DNA of 64,000 nucleotides from Pseudomonas sp. ATCC 13867 (GTDB taxonomy: Bacteria > Pseudomonadota > Gammaproteobacteria > Pseudomonadales > Pseudomonadaceae). The notes beneath the pieces are model-generated. The model saw nothing but the letters and a program-made list of their open reading frames with translations, did no database searches and had not been told where the DNA came from. The DNA lies in assembly GCF_000349845.1 (NCBI RefSeq), contig NC_020829.1, positions 3,231,001-3,295,000 on the forward strand, given 5' to 3'. Each line of letters opens with the position of its first letter. Within the stretch, counting starts at the first letter, position 1. This document shows, in pieces, positions 1-8,635 of this stretch. A program made the translations under genes and the position numbers.

Positions 1-22
1 GCGCAGCTAAGGAACGACAGAC

Positions 23-853
23 ATGGACATGATCGCAGTCGAGAACCTGCCCAACGCCCCGGCGCCGGTGATCCGCGTCGGCGACACGCAACTCAGCGAG
101 GCCGACATCGCCAGGGAAACGCCCTTCCACCCTTCGCCGTCGCTGGCCGAGGCCCAGCTCAAGGCCGCCCGCGCCCTGGTAGTGCGCGAGCTGCTGGCGC
201 AGCGGGCCGCCATGCTCGGGCTGGCGGCCGGCCATGAGGAGGAAAACGATCAGGCCGTGGCCGCCCTGCTGGAGCGCGAACTGAACGTCCCGGAGCCCGA
301 CGAAAGCGCTTGCCGCCGCTACTTCGACACCCACCGCGAACGCTTCTCCGAGCCCACCCGGCTGCGCGTGCGGCACATCCTCCTGCCCGCCGCGCCGGAA
401 GACGCCAAGGCTCGCGATGCGCACTACCGCCTGGGCGAAAAGCTGCTGAAGGAGCTGGGCGAACACCCGGAACGCTTCACCGATCTGGCCCAGCGGCATT
501 CGGCCTGCCCGTCGAAGGACGACGGCGGCGAGCTGGGCTGGCTGACCTCCGGCCAGACCGTGGCCGAGCTGGACCAGGCGCTGCAGCGCTTGCCCGTCGG
601 CCTGCACGAGCGGCCGCTGGCGTCGCGCTACGGCTGGCACCTGGTGAGCGTCGACGAACGCCAGGAGCGCAAGCCCCTGCCCTACGACCAGGTCGCCAAC
701 CGGGTGCACCACAGCCTGCGCGAGGAATCCACCCGCCACGCCCTGCGCCAGTACCTGCTGGCGCTGGAGGCGGAAATCGGCGTCGAGGGCATCCGCCTGG
801 ACGACGACCCCATCGAAGGCTCCGGCAACCGGCGCAACGATCTCGGGCCGTGA
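23..853 (+). CDS. PpiC-type peptidyl-prolyl cis-trans isomerase
   Basis: Parvulin-family folding catalyst of 276 aa. The N-terminal ~100 residues are helical and charged, as in NifM-like proteins. The parvulin domain runs from about residue 108 to 215 and includes the GGELGWL segment and the closing YGWHLVSV strand. There is no signal peptide, so it should be cytoplasmic. The ATG at 23 follows a GGAACG ribosome site. A TAA at 8-10 may be the end of an upstream gene. In P. aeruginosa a PpiC of this kind sits directly after narI, so the missing upstream genes may be a nitrate reductase operon; that part is inference. It converges with the next gene with one base between stops. Confidence 0.85.
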   Translation: MDMIAVENLPNAPAPVIRVGDTQLSEADIARETPFHPSPSLAEAQLKAARALVVRELLAQRAAMLGLAAGHEEENDQAVAALLERELNVPEPDESACRRYFDTHRERFSEPTRLRVRHILLPAAPEDAKARDAHYRLGEKLLKELGEHPERFTDLAQRHSACPSKDDGGELGWLTSGQTVAELDQALQRLPVGLHERPLASRYGWHLVSVDERQERKPLPYDQVANRVHHSLREESTRHALRQYLLALEAEIGVEGIRLDDDPIEGSGNRRNDLGP

Positions 854-854
854 A

Positions 855-1805
855 TCAGGACTGCGCCGCGCGCCCCTCGACCTCGGCGGGCGCGCGGTGC
901 AGGCCGATGGCCCAGAGCACGCCGACAGTCAGCAGGACAATCGCCAGCGCCTCCACCGGGCCGGGCAGCCGCTGCTCGTTGATGTAGGCATAGGCACAGG
1001 CGAACAGCGTTTCGAAGACGATCAACTGGCCGCCCAGGCTCATCGGCAGGCGGCGCGTCGCGGCGTTCCACAGGCCATTGGCCACCCACGAGCCGAACAC
1101 GGCGAGGAACAGCGACACCCAGAGGAACGCCATCCAGCGCTCCGAGGAAATGCCGGTGGGCACCGCCTGCGGCGCGACCAGCACGCCCACGCCCGCCAGC
1201 ACGATAGCCATGACACCGGTGACCACGCCGGTCAGGGTCGACCACTCGTGGCTGGTGAAATGGCTGGCCTTCAGGTAGCGCGCGTTGGCCGTGGCGTACC
1301 AGGACCAGCAGACCACCGCGCAGAAACCGCAGACGATGCCGAGGATGCGCTCGCCCGGCGTACTGCCGGCGGCCATCAGCGCCGCGGGGTCGAGGTTGAT
1401 GCAGAGAATGCCCAGGGCCACCAGCGCCAGCGGGAATTTCATCCGCGACAGCGGCAGCGAGTCCTGTTCGGAACGGCTGCGGTAGCTGATCGCCAGCGGC
1501 ATGATGCCGTTGATCAGCGAGGCCGCCGCCACCCCGGCGAACTGCACCGCCGCCGAGAGCAGCGCGAAATACAGCAGGTTGCCGGCCAGGGACAGGCGCA
1601 CCAGCATCGACAGGTCCTCGCGACTGACCCGACGCAGCAAGCCCAGGGCCACCGGCAGGGCGATCAGCAGCGAAATGGCGCCGTACAGAGCGAAGCGCAC
1701 GGAGCTGATCAGCAGCGGGTTGAACTCCGGCACGAGCGACGGTGCCAGGATCACCCCGCCCCAGATTGCGCCTGCCATGCCTGCGTAGACCACCCCGCGT
1801 TTCAT
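855..1805 (-). CDS. EamA/DMT-family membrane transporter
   Basis: Inner-membrane protein of 316 aa with about ten hydrophobic segments arranged as two EamA repeats, the usual drug/metabolite transporter layout. The N-terminus (MKRGVVYAGMAGAIWGGV) is typical of the family, and the last ~15 residues are hydrophilic. Such proteins export amino acids or other small metabolites; the substrate cannot be read from the sequence. It is divergent from the LysR-type gene starting near 1934, across about 130 bases. That arrangement makes the LysR protein its likely regulator, by inference. Confidence 0.8.
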   Translation of the reverse strand: MKRGVVYAGMAGAIWGGVILAPSLVPEFNPLLISSVRFALYGAISLLIALPVALGLLRRVSREDLSMLVRLSLAGNLLYFALLSAAVQFAGVAAASLINGIMPLAISYRSRSEQDSLPLSRMKFPLALVALGILCINLDPAALMAAGSTPGERILGIVCGFCAVVCWSWYATANARYLKASHFTSHEWSTLTGVVTGVMAIVLAGVGVLVAPQAVPTGISSERWMAFLWVSLFLAVFGSWVANGLWNAATRRLPMSLGGQLIVFETLFACAYAYINEQRLPGPVEALAIVLLTVGVLWAIGLHRAPAEVEGRAAQS

Positions 1806-1933
1806 TACCCGTTACCTCGATCAGTCGGAAATGCCGCCACGGTAGCGACTGTGCTAGCGTCTGACCAAGGATAAATCCGCACCGAGCCATTCCCCACGGG
1901 AATGGCTGAGCATCTGTCAACCGGAGAACCGTC

Positions 1934-2842
1934 ATCAGCCGTTACCTGCGCACCCTGCCGCCCCTGGAAACCCTGGTCACCTTCGAGGCCGTGGGCCGCT
2001 GCGGCAGCTTTACCCTGGCCGCCACCGAGCTGTTCCTCACCCAGAGCGCGGTGAGCAAGCAGATGCGCGCGCTGGAAGACAACCTCAAGGTGCCGCTGTT
2101 CGAGCGCAAGCCGCGCGGTGTCACCCTGACCGCCGCCGGCGCCGAGCTGCTGGGCACCGTGGACATGCTGCTCGATCGCCTGCAGCACAGCGTGCGGCGC
2201 ATCCGCAACGTGCACCAGAGCAACGCCGTATCGGTGCTGGCAACCCACGCGCTGGCACAGTTCTGGCTGTTCCCCAAGCTGATCGAGTTCAACAAGACGC
2301 ACCCCGGCATCGCCGTGCACGTGCATGCGATCAACGAGATCGACGAAGCCAGCCTGGTGGACTTCGACCTCGGCATCCTCTACGGCGCCGGCGACTGGAC
2401 CACGCTGAACAGCCAGTTCGTGCTGCCGGAAGTCGTCTACCCGGTGGCGCGCCCGGACCTGGACGTCTCGGCGATCACGACCCTCGAGCAACTGGCCGCC
2501 GCGCCCCTGGTGCAACTGGATGCCTCGGCCTGGAGCTGCCTGGACTGGCACGACTGGTTCGCGCATTTCGGCAGGGACTACCAGCCGGCGGAAAGCGACC
2601 CGGTGTTCAACCAGCTCACCCTCGCCTACCGCGCCGTGCAGCAGGGCATGGGCATTGGCCTGGCGTGGAGCTTCATGGCCGACGAGGCAGTGGCCAAGGG
2701 CGAGATGCAGCGGGTGACCGACCATGCGCTGGTGACCGAGCGCGGCGAATACCTGGTGTCGTTGCGGCACCGCCAGCTGTCGCCCTCGGCGCAGTTGTTC
2801 CATGACTGGCTGCTGGCCTCGGTGGGCGAAAGATCAGGCTGA
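1934..2842 (+). CDS. LysR-type regulator (GcvA-like), non-canonical start
   Basis: Transcription regulator with an N-terminal winged HTH (FEAVGRCGSFTLAATELF, then QSAVSKQMRALE) and a C-terminal substrate-binding fold. The first usual start codon is GTG at 1991, but that falls inside the first HTH helix. The reading frame is open upstream and encodes a typical family beginning (RYLRTLPPLETLVTFEAVG). A GGAGA site at 1923-1927 lies 6 bases before an ATC at 1934, which I take as the start, giving about 302 aa. An ATC start is rare; a sequence error or GTC at 1931 are alternatives. It is divergent from the EamA transporter, its probable target. Confidence 0.75.
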   Translation: MSRYLRTLPPLETLVTFEAVGRCGSFTLAATELFLTQSAVSKQMRALEDNLKVPLFERKPRGVTLTAAGAELLGTVDMLLDRLQHSVRRIRNVHQSNAVSVLATHALAQFWLFPKLIEFNKTHPGIAVHVHAINEIDEASLVDFDLGILYGAGDWTTLNSQFVLPEVVYPVARPDLDVSAITTLEQLAAAPLVQLDASAWSCLDWHDWFAHFGRDYQPAESDPVFNQLTLAYRAVQQGMGIGLAWSFMADEAVAKGEMQRVTDHALVTERGEYLVSLRHRQLSPSAQLFHDWLLASVGERSG

Positions 2843-3256
2843 ATCGGTCAGGCCGACGAAGCGGAACCCGCCGCTCGCCTCCTTGCGCTTCTCCAACTCG
2901 CGCGCTTCCTCCCGAGTGGCGGTGGTGCGGAACAGGATGTAGCAGCGCTCCTCGAGGAAGGCCCGCCGCCCCGCCTCGCTCTTCAGGTCATAGCCGTCCA
3001 CTTCGGCGAAGAACAGGTGTTTGGCGAGGATCGACTGCTTGCTCTCGACATCCCGTGGATTGCTCCAGTCCCCGCCCGCCTTCAGCACCAGGCGGCTCTG
3101 GCGGGAACGATAGTGCTGGGTCAGGCGCTTGCGCAGGTTCTTGCCGATGCCGACCTTCAGCGCCTGGCCATCCAGGCTATGGATTTCATAGAGGCCGGGC
3201 TCGGCGGGAACGCGCAGGTCTATCTCGGCAAAGCGAATCCGGGTCATCCCATCCAT
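2834..3256 (-). CDS. GIY-YIG-like domain protein
   Basis: Protein of 140 aa whose first half carries a GIY-YIG-like pattern: PGLYEI, then LKVGIGKNLRKRLTQHY. This pattern is seen in small nuclease-fold proteins of unknown role. The second half is charged and helical. The ATG at 3256 was chosen because GGAG lies 9 bases upstream; an earlier in-frame TTG at 3277 has no better site. The gene overlaps the end of the LysR gene by 9 bases in convergent orientation. Nuclease activity is not established. Confidence 0.7.
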   Translation of the reverse strand: MDGMTRIRFAEIDLRVPAEPGLYEIHSLDGQALKVGIGKNLRKRLTQHYRSRQSRLVLKAGGDWSNPRDVESKQSILAKHLFFAEVDGYDLKSEAGRRAFLEERCYILFRTTATREEARELEKRKEASGGFRFVGLTDSA

Positions 3257-3303
3257 GTGGCAGCGCTCCGTGGTCAACGGGGCCCAGGATACTCACCCAA
3301 GGT

Positions 3304-3696
3304 TCAGGCTTCACCGTCCTCATGCAGGCGCAGCACCGCCTGCAGCTCCTCGCGCAGCCAGGGCGCCTCGATTTCCGGCAGGCGCTGGCGAATCTGGCGG
3401 GCGACCCAGCGCTGGCCACGCCCGATGAAATCGAAGCGCAGTTCCAGGTCCTCGATGGCCATAGCGCTGGCGTGGAAGTCGCCGATGCCGGTGTCCGGCT
3501 GCACCCCCAGACGCTCCAGGCAGGCGCGCAGGTGCCGGCAACTGTCGGCCTCGCCCTGGTGCAGGAGTTCCAGGCGCCGGCGCACGGCGGGTTCGTCGGT
3601 TTGCCGCAGGCTGTCGAGCATGACCCGCGCACCGGCGCGCTCGGCACGCATCAGGGTCTGCAGCCAGTCGACAAGGTCGGCGGGAAGAGTGGACAT
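3304..3696 (-). CDS. Small helical protein of unknown function, ferritin-like pattern
   Basis: Acidic, helix-rich protein of 130 aa. It has regularly spaced Glu/His/Arg residues (RAERAGARVML, LLHQGEADSCRHL, RLHEDGEA) reminiscent of small ferritin-like or DUF6306-type proteins. I do not recognise a defined function. The ATG at 3696 has GAGGAG six bases upstream, which decides it over an earlier ATG at 3726. It lies upstream of and divergent from ccoN, separated by a 373-base regulatory region. Confidence 0.65.
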   Translation of the reverse strand: MSTLPADLVDWLQTLMRAERAGARVMLDSLRQTDEPAVRRRLELLHQGEADSCRHLRACLERLGVQPDTGIGDFHASAMAIEDLELRFDFIGRGQRWVARQIRQRLPEIEAPWLREELQAVLRLHEDGEA

Positions 3697-3765
3697 GGAC
3701 GGCTCCTCATGATCGCGAAGCCCCATGCTAGACCGCCTGCCGGCTCGGATTTAAATGAATTGAAT

Positions 3766-3780
3766 TGCACTGATGCTGCA
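3766..3780. repeat. 15-bp direct repeat, copy 1, upstream of ccoN
   Basis: TGCACTGATGCTGCA, which is TGCA-N7-TGCA. A second copy at 3908-3922 matches 14 of 15 bases in the same orientation. The two copies bracket the Anr-like box. They could be sites for a dedicated regulator; no factor is known from the sequence. Confidence 0.5.
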
Positions 3781-3842
3781 CTTTTTTGAATGGATCCCTC
3801 CCACGCGCCACGTCGTCATTTCCACCGTTGCGTACGCCATCC

Positions 3843-3856
3843 TTGATCCTGAGCAA
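3843..3856 (+). promoter_or_regulatory. Anr/Fnr-type box upstream of ccoN
   Basis: TTGATCCTGAGCAA matches the Fnr/Anr consensus TTGAT-N4-ATCAA at 9 of 10 defined positions. It lies 213 bases before ccoN, a gene class commonly under oxygen control in pseudomonads. The long distance implies either a long 5' leader or action on an unrecognised promoter. Confidence 0.55.
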
Positions 3857-3907
3857 GGCGCGCCAGAGCGCTTGCGTGGCAGTCGCTCGCATTAACATCA
3901 AAATTAC

Positions 3908-3922
3908 TGCACTTATGCTGCA
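3908..3922. repeat. 15-bp direct repeat, copy 2, upstream of ccoN
   Basis: TGCACTTATGCTGCA, differing from the copy at 3766-3780 by one base. It lies in an AT-rich stretch between the Anr-like box and ccoN, a plausible place for a regulator site. Confidence 0.5.
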
Positions 3923-4069
3923 TTATTATTCGTTTGTTGCATCCATCCCGTCTGTTCAGACTAGTTCGGCTCCCCTGCGACGAATTGCCTCCCACGACGT
4001 TCGTCCGTCCGACCGTACCCCTGCGGCGGACAGGGAGCCGTCAGTCAACCGGAGTACGACGGAATCAAG

Positions 4070-5515
4070 ATGGACAGCGCGATACCCCTCGATCAGAACA
4101 CCCCCGACAGCAGCGTCTACAACTACGACATTGTTCGCCGTTTCACTCTGACCACCCTGGGCTGGGGCATCCTCGGGATGTTCATGGGCGTGTTCATCGC
4201 CGCCCAGCTGGTGTGGCCGCAACTGAGCCTGGACATGCCCTGGACCAGTTTCGGGCGCATCCGGCCGATCCACACCAACCTGGTGATCTTCGCCTTCGGC
4301 GGCAGCGCGCTGTTCGCCACCTCCTTCTACGTGGTGCAGCGCACCTGCCGCGTGCGGATCATCTCCGACGGCCTGGCCAACCTGCTGTTCTGGGGCTGGC
4401 AGGCGAGCCTGGTGGCGATGGTGGTCAGCTACCCGCTGGGCATCACCACCTCCAAGGAATACGCCGAGATGGAGTGGCCCATCGCCCTCTGGGTCACGGT
4501 GCTCTGGCTGGTGTACGCCTACCTGTTCTTCGGCACCATCGCCCGCCGCAAGGTGCGCCACATCTATGTGGGCAACTGGTTCTACGGCGCCTTCATCGTG
4601 GTGACCGGGATGGTTCACGTGGTCAACCACCTGTCGGTGCCGGTGACCCTGCTCAAGTCCTACCCGATCTACTCGGGCGCCACCGACGCGATGATCCAGT
4701 GGTGGTACGGCCACAGCGTGGTGGGCTTCATCCTCTCGGTAGGCTTCCTCGGCATGATGTACTACTACGTGCCCAAGCAGGCCGAACGGCCGATCTACTC
4801 CTATCGCCTGTCCATCGTGCATTTCTGGGCGATCATCACCCTGTACATCTGGGCCGGCCCGCACCACCTGCACTACACCGCGCTGCCGGACTGGGCCCAG
4901 TCGCTGGGCATGGTGATGTCCCTGATCCTGCTGGCTCCGAGCTGGGGCGGCATGATCAACGGCATGATGACCCTCTCCGGCGCCTGGCATAAGCTGCGCA
5001 CCGACCCGATCCTGCGCTTCCTGGTGGTGTCCCTGGCCTTCTACGGCATGTCCACCTTCGAAGGTCCGATGATGGCGATCAAGACCGTCAACTCGCTGTC
5101 GCACTACACCGACTGGACCATCGGCCACGTACATGCCGGCGCCCTGGGCTGGGTAGCGATGATCTCCATCGGCGCGCTCTACCACATGATCCCGAAACTC
5201 TATGGCCGCGAGCAGATGCACAGCGTCGGCCTGATCAACGCGCACTTCTGGATGGCCACCATCGGCACCGTCCTGTACATCGCCTCCATGTGGGTCAACG
5301 GCATCACCCAGGGCCTGATGTGGCGCGCGGTCAACGAAGACGGCACCCTCACCTACTCCTTCGTCGAAGCGCTGGCCGCCAGCCATCCGGGCTACATCGT
5401 GCGCCTGCTCGGCGGCGCCACCTTCGCCAGCGGCATGCTGCTGATGGCCTGGAACACCTGGCTCACCGTACGTGCGGGCGAGCCGGTGAGCCACGGCACG
5501 GCGGCCACGGCCTGA
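4070..5515 (+). CDS. ccoN: cbb3-type cytochrome c oxidase catalytic subunit (orphan CcoN)
   Basis: Heme-copper oxidase subunit I of 481 aa with about twelve membrane segments, catalysing oxygen reduction at the inner membrane. Visible ligands include H68 (IHTN, low-spin heme), H215 with Y213 (WWYGHS), H265-H266 (GPHHLHY), and H353/H355 ([10 protein letters not shown]). No ccoO or ccoP follows; only a short ccoQ-like gene does. This is the arrangement of the orphan ccoN3/ccoN4 genes of P. aeruginosa, whose products replace the main CcoN in hybrid oxidases. An Anr-like box upstream suggests low-oxygen induction. Which orphan type this is cannot be settled by eye. Confidence 0.93.
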   Translation: MDSAIPLDQNTPDSSVYNYDIVRRFTLTTLGWGILGMFMGVFIAAQLVWPQLSLDMPWTSFGRIRPIHTNLVIFAFGGSALFATSFYVVQRTCRVRIISDGLANLLFWGWQASLVAMVVSYPLGITTSKEYAEMEWPIALWVTVLWLVYAYLFFGTIARRKVRHIYVGNWFYGAFIVVTGMVHVVNHLSVPVTLLKSYPIYSGATDAMIQWWYGHSVVGFILSVGFLGMMYYYVPKQAERPIYSYRLSIVHFWAIITLYIWAGPHHLHYTALPDWAQSLGMVMSLILLAPSWGGMINGMMTLSGAWHKLRTDPILRFLVVSLAFYGMSTFEGPMMAIKTVNSLSHYTDWTIGHVHAGALGWVAMISIGALYHMIPKLYGREQMHSVGLINAHFWMATIGTVLYIASMWVNGITQGLMWRAVNEDGTLTYSFVEALAASHPGYIVRLLGGATFASGMLLMAWNTWLTVRAGEPVSHGTAATA

Positions 5516-5526
5516 GGAGCCAGAGC

Positions 5527-5736
5527 ATGACCCTGCTGATGTTCTTCGGTCTGCTGGCCTGCGCCGTGGCCTGCTGGCGCGCCTGTCGCGGCGACAGCTT
5601 CGAGCAGGCCGCGTTGCTACCCTTCGCCGACGACCCGGAAGCCGCCCGGCGCATGACAGCAGCCACCGGCCGGCGCTGCGAACGGGTCGTCCAGCCGCTG
5701 CCGGAAGCGCCGCCGCCCTACCGAATGCGCGCCTGA
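5527..5736 (+). CDS. CcoQ-like small oxidase subunit
   Basis: Protein of 69 aa with one N-terminal membrane helix (MTLLMFFGLLACAVACW). A cytoplasmic tail follows, containing the FEQAALLPFADDPEAA stretch typical of CcoQ/FixQ subunits of cbb3 oxidases. A GAGGAG site precedes the ATG, only 11 bases after the ccoN stop, so it is co-transcribed. CcoQ proteins stabilise the oxidase complex. The tail ends in a proline-rich segment (PLPEAPPPY). A strong hairpin terminator follows. Confidence 0.8.
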   Translation: MTLLMFFGLLACAVACWRACRGDSFEQAALLPFADDPEAARRMTAATGRRCERVVQPLPEAPPPYRMRA

Positions 5737-5789
5737 TTTCCCGCCCCACGGATGGGGCCTCCCCAAGTGCCGCCTGCGGCACCCTTGCA

Positions 5790-5820
5790 GGGCTCTTGCC
5801 GCAAGAGCCCGGCCTTTTTT
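5790..5820 (+). terminator. Rho-independent terminator after ccoNQ
   Basis: A 9-bp perfect stem (GGGCTCTTG / CAAGAGCCC, loop CCG) is followed by GGCC and six T residues. It ends the ccoN-ccoQ transcript before the HPP gene. Confidence 0.85.
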
Positions 5821-5847
5821 CCGCCCTGACGTTCCTGGACCAGCCAG

Positions 5848-6987
5848 ATGCTCTCCCTGCCCGGCTGGCGGCAGCGTGCCGCCACGTACCTTCCCGATAT
5901 TCCCCACACCCGTCCCCGCGAATGGTTGCGCGCTTCCTGCGGCGCCAGCCTGGGTTTCCTGCTGATCGCCGTCACCTGCGGCGTGCTGTTCGGCTCCTCG
6001 GTGGCCCTGCACTTCGCCGGCCCCTGGGCCGCCTCGGCGATCCTGCTGTTCGCTGTCTCCTCCGGCGCCCTCGCCCAGCCCTGGTCGGTGATCGGCAGCT
6101 ACCTGTGCGCCTCGCTGGTGGCCCTGCTGATCGGTCTCTGGCTACCGGTCGGGATGCCCAGCGCGGCCCTGGCGCTGGGCCTGAGCCTGGTGCTGATGTA
6201 CCCGCTGCGCTGCCTGCATCCGCCCGGCGGCGCAGTGGCGTTCTGCATGGTCTTCGCCGCGCCGCTGCCTGGCGAGCCGGCGTGGATGGCGCCACTGCCG
6301 GCGATCAGCGGCGGCCTCGGCCTGGTGCTGCTGGCGGTGATCTTCAACAACCTCACGCGCATGCCCTATCCGCGCCGGCGCACGGTCATCAAGGACGATC
6401 ACCAGACCCAGGACCCAACCCCCGGCGAGCGCGTCGGCATCCAGGCCGCCGACCTCGATCTGGCGCTGGACGAACTGGGCGCCTTCGTCGACATCACCCG
6501 CGACGACCTCGAGCTCATCGTCCGCAGTACCGAGCGCCACGCCCTGCGCCGCAGCATGGGCGACACCCGCGCGCACCAGATCATGTCCCGCGACCTGGTC
6601 TGCGCCGCGCCGGACACCCCGATCAGCCACGCCCTGCGCCTGCTGGTGAAGCACCACCTGAAGGCGCTGCCGATCCTCGACGAAGAACGCCGGCTGGTGG
6701 GCATCGTCAGCCTGATCGACCTGCTCGCGCCGAAACGCAAGGGCGGCTGGCTGAAGGGCCTGCTCGGCAGCGTCGGCCTGCGCCGCGACCGCGTGCTCGG
6801 CGAAGTGATGAGCCGCCCGGTACTGCATGTCGACGCCGACGCCCATGCGGTGGAACTGATCCCGCTGCTCTCAGACCGAGGCCTGCACTGCCTGCCGGTA
6901 CTGGAGCGTGGCGAGCTGGTCGGGGTGATCACCCAGACCGACCTGATCGCCGCCCTGCAGCGCGACCTGCTCAGTCACCTGGGTTGA
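5848..6987 (+). CDS. HPP-family membrane protein with two CBS domains
   Basis: Protein of 379 aa. Residues ~25-175 form four or five membrane segments of the HPP family, including the signature LHPPGGAV (about residues 127-134). A linker follows, then two CBS domains at about residues 240-295 (IMSRDLVCAAPDT...LVGIVSLIDLL) and 315-370 (VMSRPVLHVDAD...LVGVITQTDLI). CBS pairs usually bind adenosine nucleotides and gate the attached channel or transporter. A plant HPP protein has been reported as a nitrite transporter. Nitrogen-oxide transport would suit a neighbourhood of a nar-type PpiC and an orphan oxidase, but that is inference. Confidence 0.85.
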   Translation: MLSLPGWRQRAATYLPDIPHTRPREWLRASCGASLGFLLIAVTCGVLFGSSVALHFAGPWAASAILLFAVSSGALAQPWSVIGSYLCASLVALLIGLWLPVGMPSAALALGLSLVLMYPLRCLHPPGGAVAFCMVFAAPLPGEPAWMAPLPAISGGLGLVLLAVIFNNLTRMPYPRRRTVIKDDHQTQDPTPGERVGIQAADLDLALDELGAFVDITRDDLELIVRSTERHALRRSMGDTRAHQIMSRDLVCAAPDTPISHALRLLVKHHLKALPILDEERRLVGIVSLIDLLAPKRKGGWLKGLLGSVGLRRDRVLGEVMSRPVLHVDADAHAVELIPLLSDRGLHCLPVLERGELVGVITQTDLIAALQRDLLSHLG

Positions 6988-7034
6988 CCCCGGTTTCCGC
7001 TACACTGGCCGCCTGATTCGCGCAGACTCCGCTC

Positions 7035-7895
7035 ATGGACATCGACCTGACCCGCACCTTCCTGGAAATCGTTCGCCACGGCAGCTTCGTCGCCGCCGCC
7101 GAACGCATGCACATCACCCAGACCGCCGTCACCGCGCGGGTGCAGAAGCTGGAGAGCCACCTCAACTGCACCCTCTTCGTACGCAACCGCGCCGGGGCGC
7201 GCCTCACCCCGGACGGCGAGTCCTTCGTCACCTATGCCAACCAGATCCTGCAGACCTGGGAAGCCGCCCAGCGCGACCTGCCGCTGCCACAGGGCTACCA
7301 CAACGTGCTGCACATCGGCGGCGAGGTGAGCCTGTGCAACCCGCTGATGCTGCGCTGGGTCAGCCGCATCCGCCAGGTCATCGGCGACCACGCCGTGCGC
7401 GCCGACATCGGCGACGGCCAGAGCCTGCTGCGCCAGCTGGAGCTGGGCGTGCTGGACGCGGCGCTGGTCTACCATCCGACCTACTGGCCGGGGATGCAGG
7501 TGGAACAGTTGCTGGAGGAAAAGCTGATCCTGGTGCGCGCGCAGAACCCCGAGCCCTACGTCTACATCGACTGGGGCGAAGGCTTCCGCCAGCAGCACGA
7601 CAGCGCCCTGCCGGAGCTGTCCAAGGCGCCGGTATCCTTCAACCTCGGCCCGCTGGCGCTGCAGTACATCCTGGAGAACGGCGGCTCGGGCTACTTCCGC
7701 ACGCGGGTGGTGCAGAGCTACCTGGACCGCAAGGTGTTGCGCCGTGTACCGCGCGCGCCGGAGTTCAGCTACCCGACCTACCTGGTGTATTCCCGCGACC
7801 GCGACTCGCAGGCGCTGCAGCAGGCCTTCACCCTGCTGCGCGAGGTGGTGGCGCAGGACACCGACTGGTCGCAGCGCTGGGATCCGATGATCTGA
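7035..7895 (+). CDS. LysR-type regulator
   Basis: Regulator of 286 aa. The HTH occupies residues ~1-60 (TRTFLEIVRHGSFVAAAERMHITQTAVTARVQKLE) and an effector-binding domain follows. It starts 47 bases after the HPP-CBS gene in the same direction, so it may be partly co-transcribed. No divergent partner is present and the target is unknown. Confidence 0.85.
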   Translation: MDIDLTRTFLEIVRHGSFVAAAERMHITQTAVTARVQKLESHLNCTLFVRNRAGARLTPDGESFVTYANQILQTWEAAQRDLPLPQGYHNVLHIGGEVSLCNPLMLRWVSRIRQVIGDHAVRADIGDGQSLLRQLELGVLDAALVYHPTYWPGMQVEQLLEEKLILVRAQNPEPYVYIDWGEGFRQQHDSALPELSKAPVSFNLGPLALQYILENGGSGYFRTRVVQSYLDRKVLRRVPRAPEFSYPTYLVYSRDRDSQALQQAFTLLREVVAQDTDWSQRWDPMI

Positions 7896-7992
7896 CGAGC
7901 ATCCCGCATGGCGCTGGCAATACTGGCGCATTGCGCGAAAATTACCTGATCCCCCTCTGCCGTGCGCCCCGCGCACCGCCACGAGCACCGCC

Positions 7993-8496
7993 ATGACCGA
8001 CCACCCCATCGAGCTGGTAGCGACCGGCCCGGAACACATCGAGCTGATCCGCAACCTCTACCAGTTCTACGCCTACGAGTCCTCGGACTGGGAGCAGGAG
8101 GACGTGGAAGTGGACGGCCGCTTCTACCTCCACGAGGAACACCTGGCGCGCTACTGGAGCGAACCGGAATGGAGCGCCAACCTGATCCTCGTCGACGGTT
8201 TCATCGCCGGCTTCCTGCTGATCGAAGGCAGCGAACTGCCGGGCATCGACGCGCTGGAGCTGGCCGACCTGTTCGTGCTAAAGAAGTACCGGCGCCAGGG
8301 TGTCGGCCGCACCGTCGCCACCCGCGTGCTGCTGGACAATCCCGGTCCCTGGCTGGTGCGCTACTACACCGGCGACGAGCTGGCGGCAGCGTTCTGGAAA
8401 GCCGTGCTGGGCGCCCTGCCGCGGTCGGTCCGGCACGTCGATCCGGGCGACGATCCGCAGCTGGCGAGCTTTTTCATCAATCCCTGGACGCACTGA
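7993..8496 (+). CDS. GNAT-family N-acetyltransferase
   Basis: Protein of 167 aa with a GNAT fold. The beta4-alpha3 acetyl-CoA site is visible at ELADLFVLKKYRRQGVGRTVATRVL, where RRQGVG is the Q/RxxGxG/A motif. The C-terminus (FFINPWTH) is unremarkable. The substrate is unknown. About 100 bases separate it from the LysR gene upstream. Confidence 0.8.
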   Translation: MTDHPIELVATGPEHIELIRNLYQFYAYESSDWEQEDVEVDGRFYLHEEHLARYWSEPEWSANLILVDGFIAGFLLIEGSELPGIDALELADLFVLKKYRRQGVGRTVATRVLLDNPGPWLVRYYTGDELAAAFWKAVLGALPRSVRHVDPGDDPQLASFFINPWTH

Positions 8497-8635
8497 GAAG
8501 CGGCTGACGATCCGCTGCGCGGCGGCGGGCGGTTGTTCGGCAGGATCAGTCTTCTGTCATTTCCGATCATTGAGCGGGTTCCGCGCACGGACGTATCGTC
8601 CTGTTCAAATGACAAGAACGATCAGGAGGTACCCC

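Noticed and set aside
3956..5782. Long open minus-strand frame opposite ccoN
   Set aside because: It has no domain and low-complexity composition. The plus strand encodes a clear oxidase subunit with all heme ligands.
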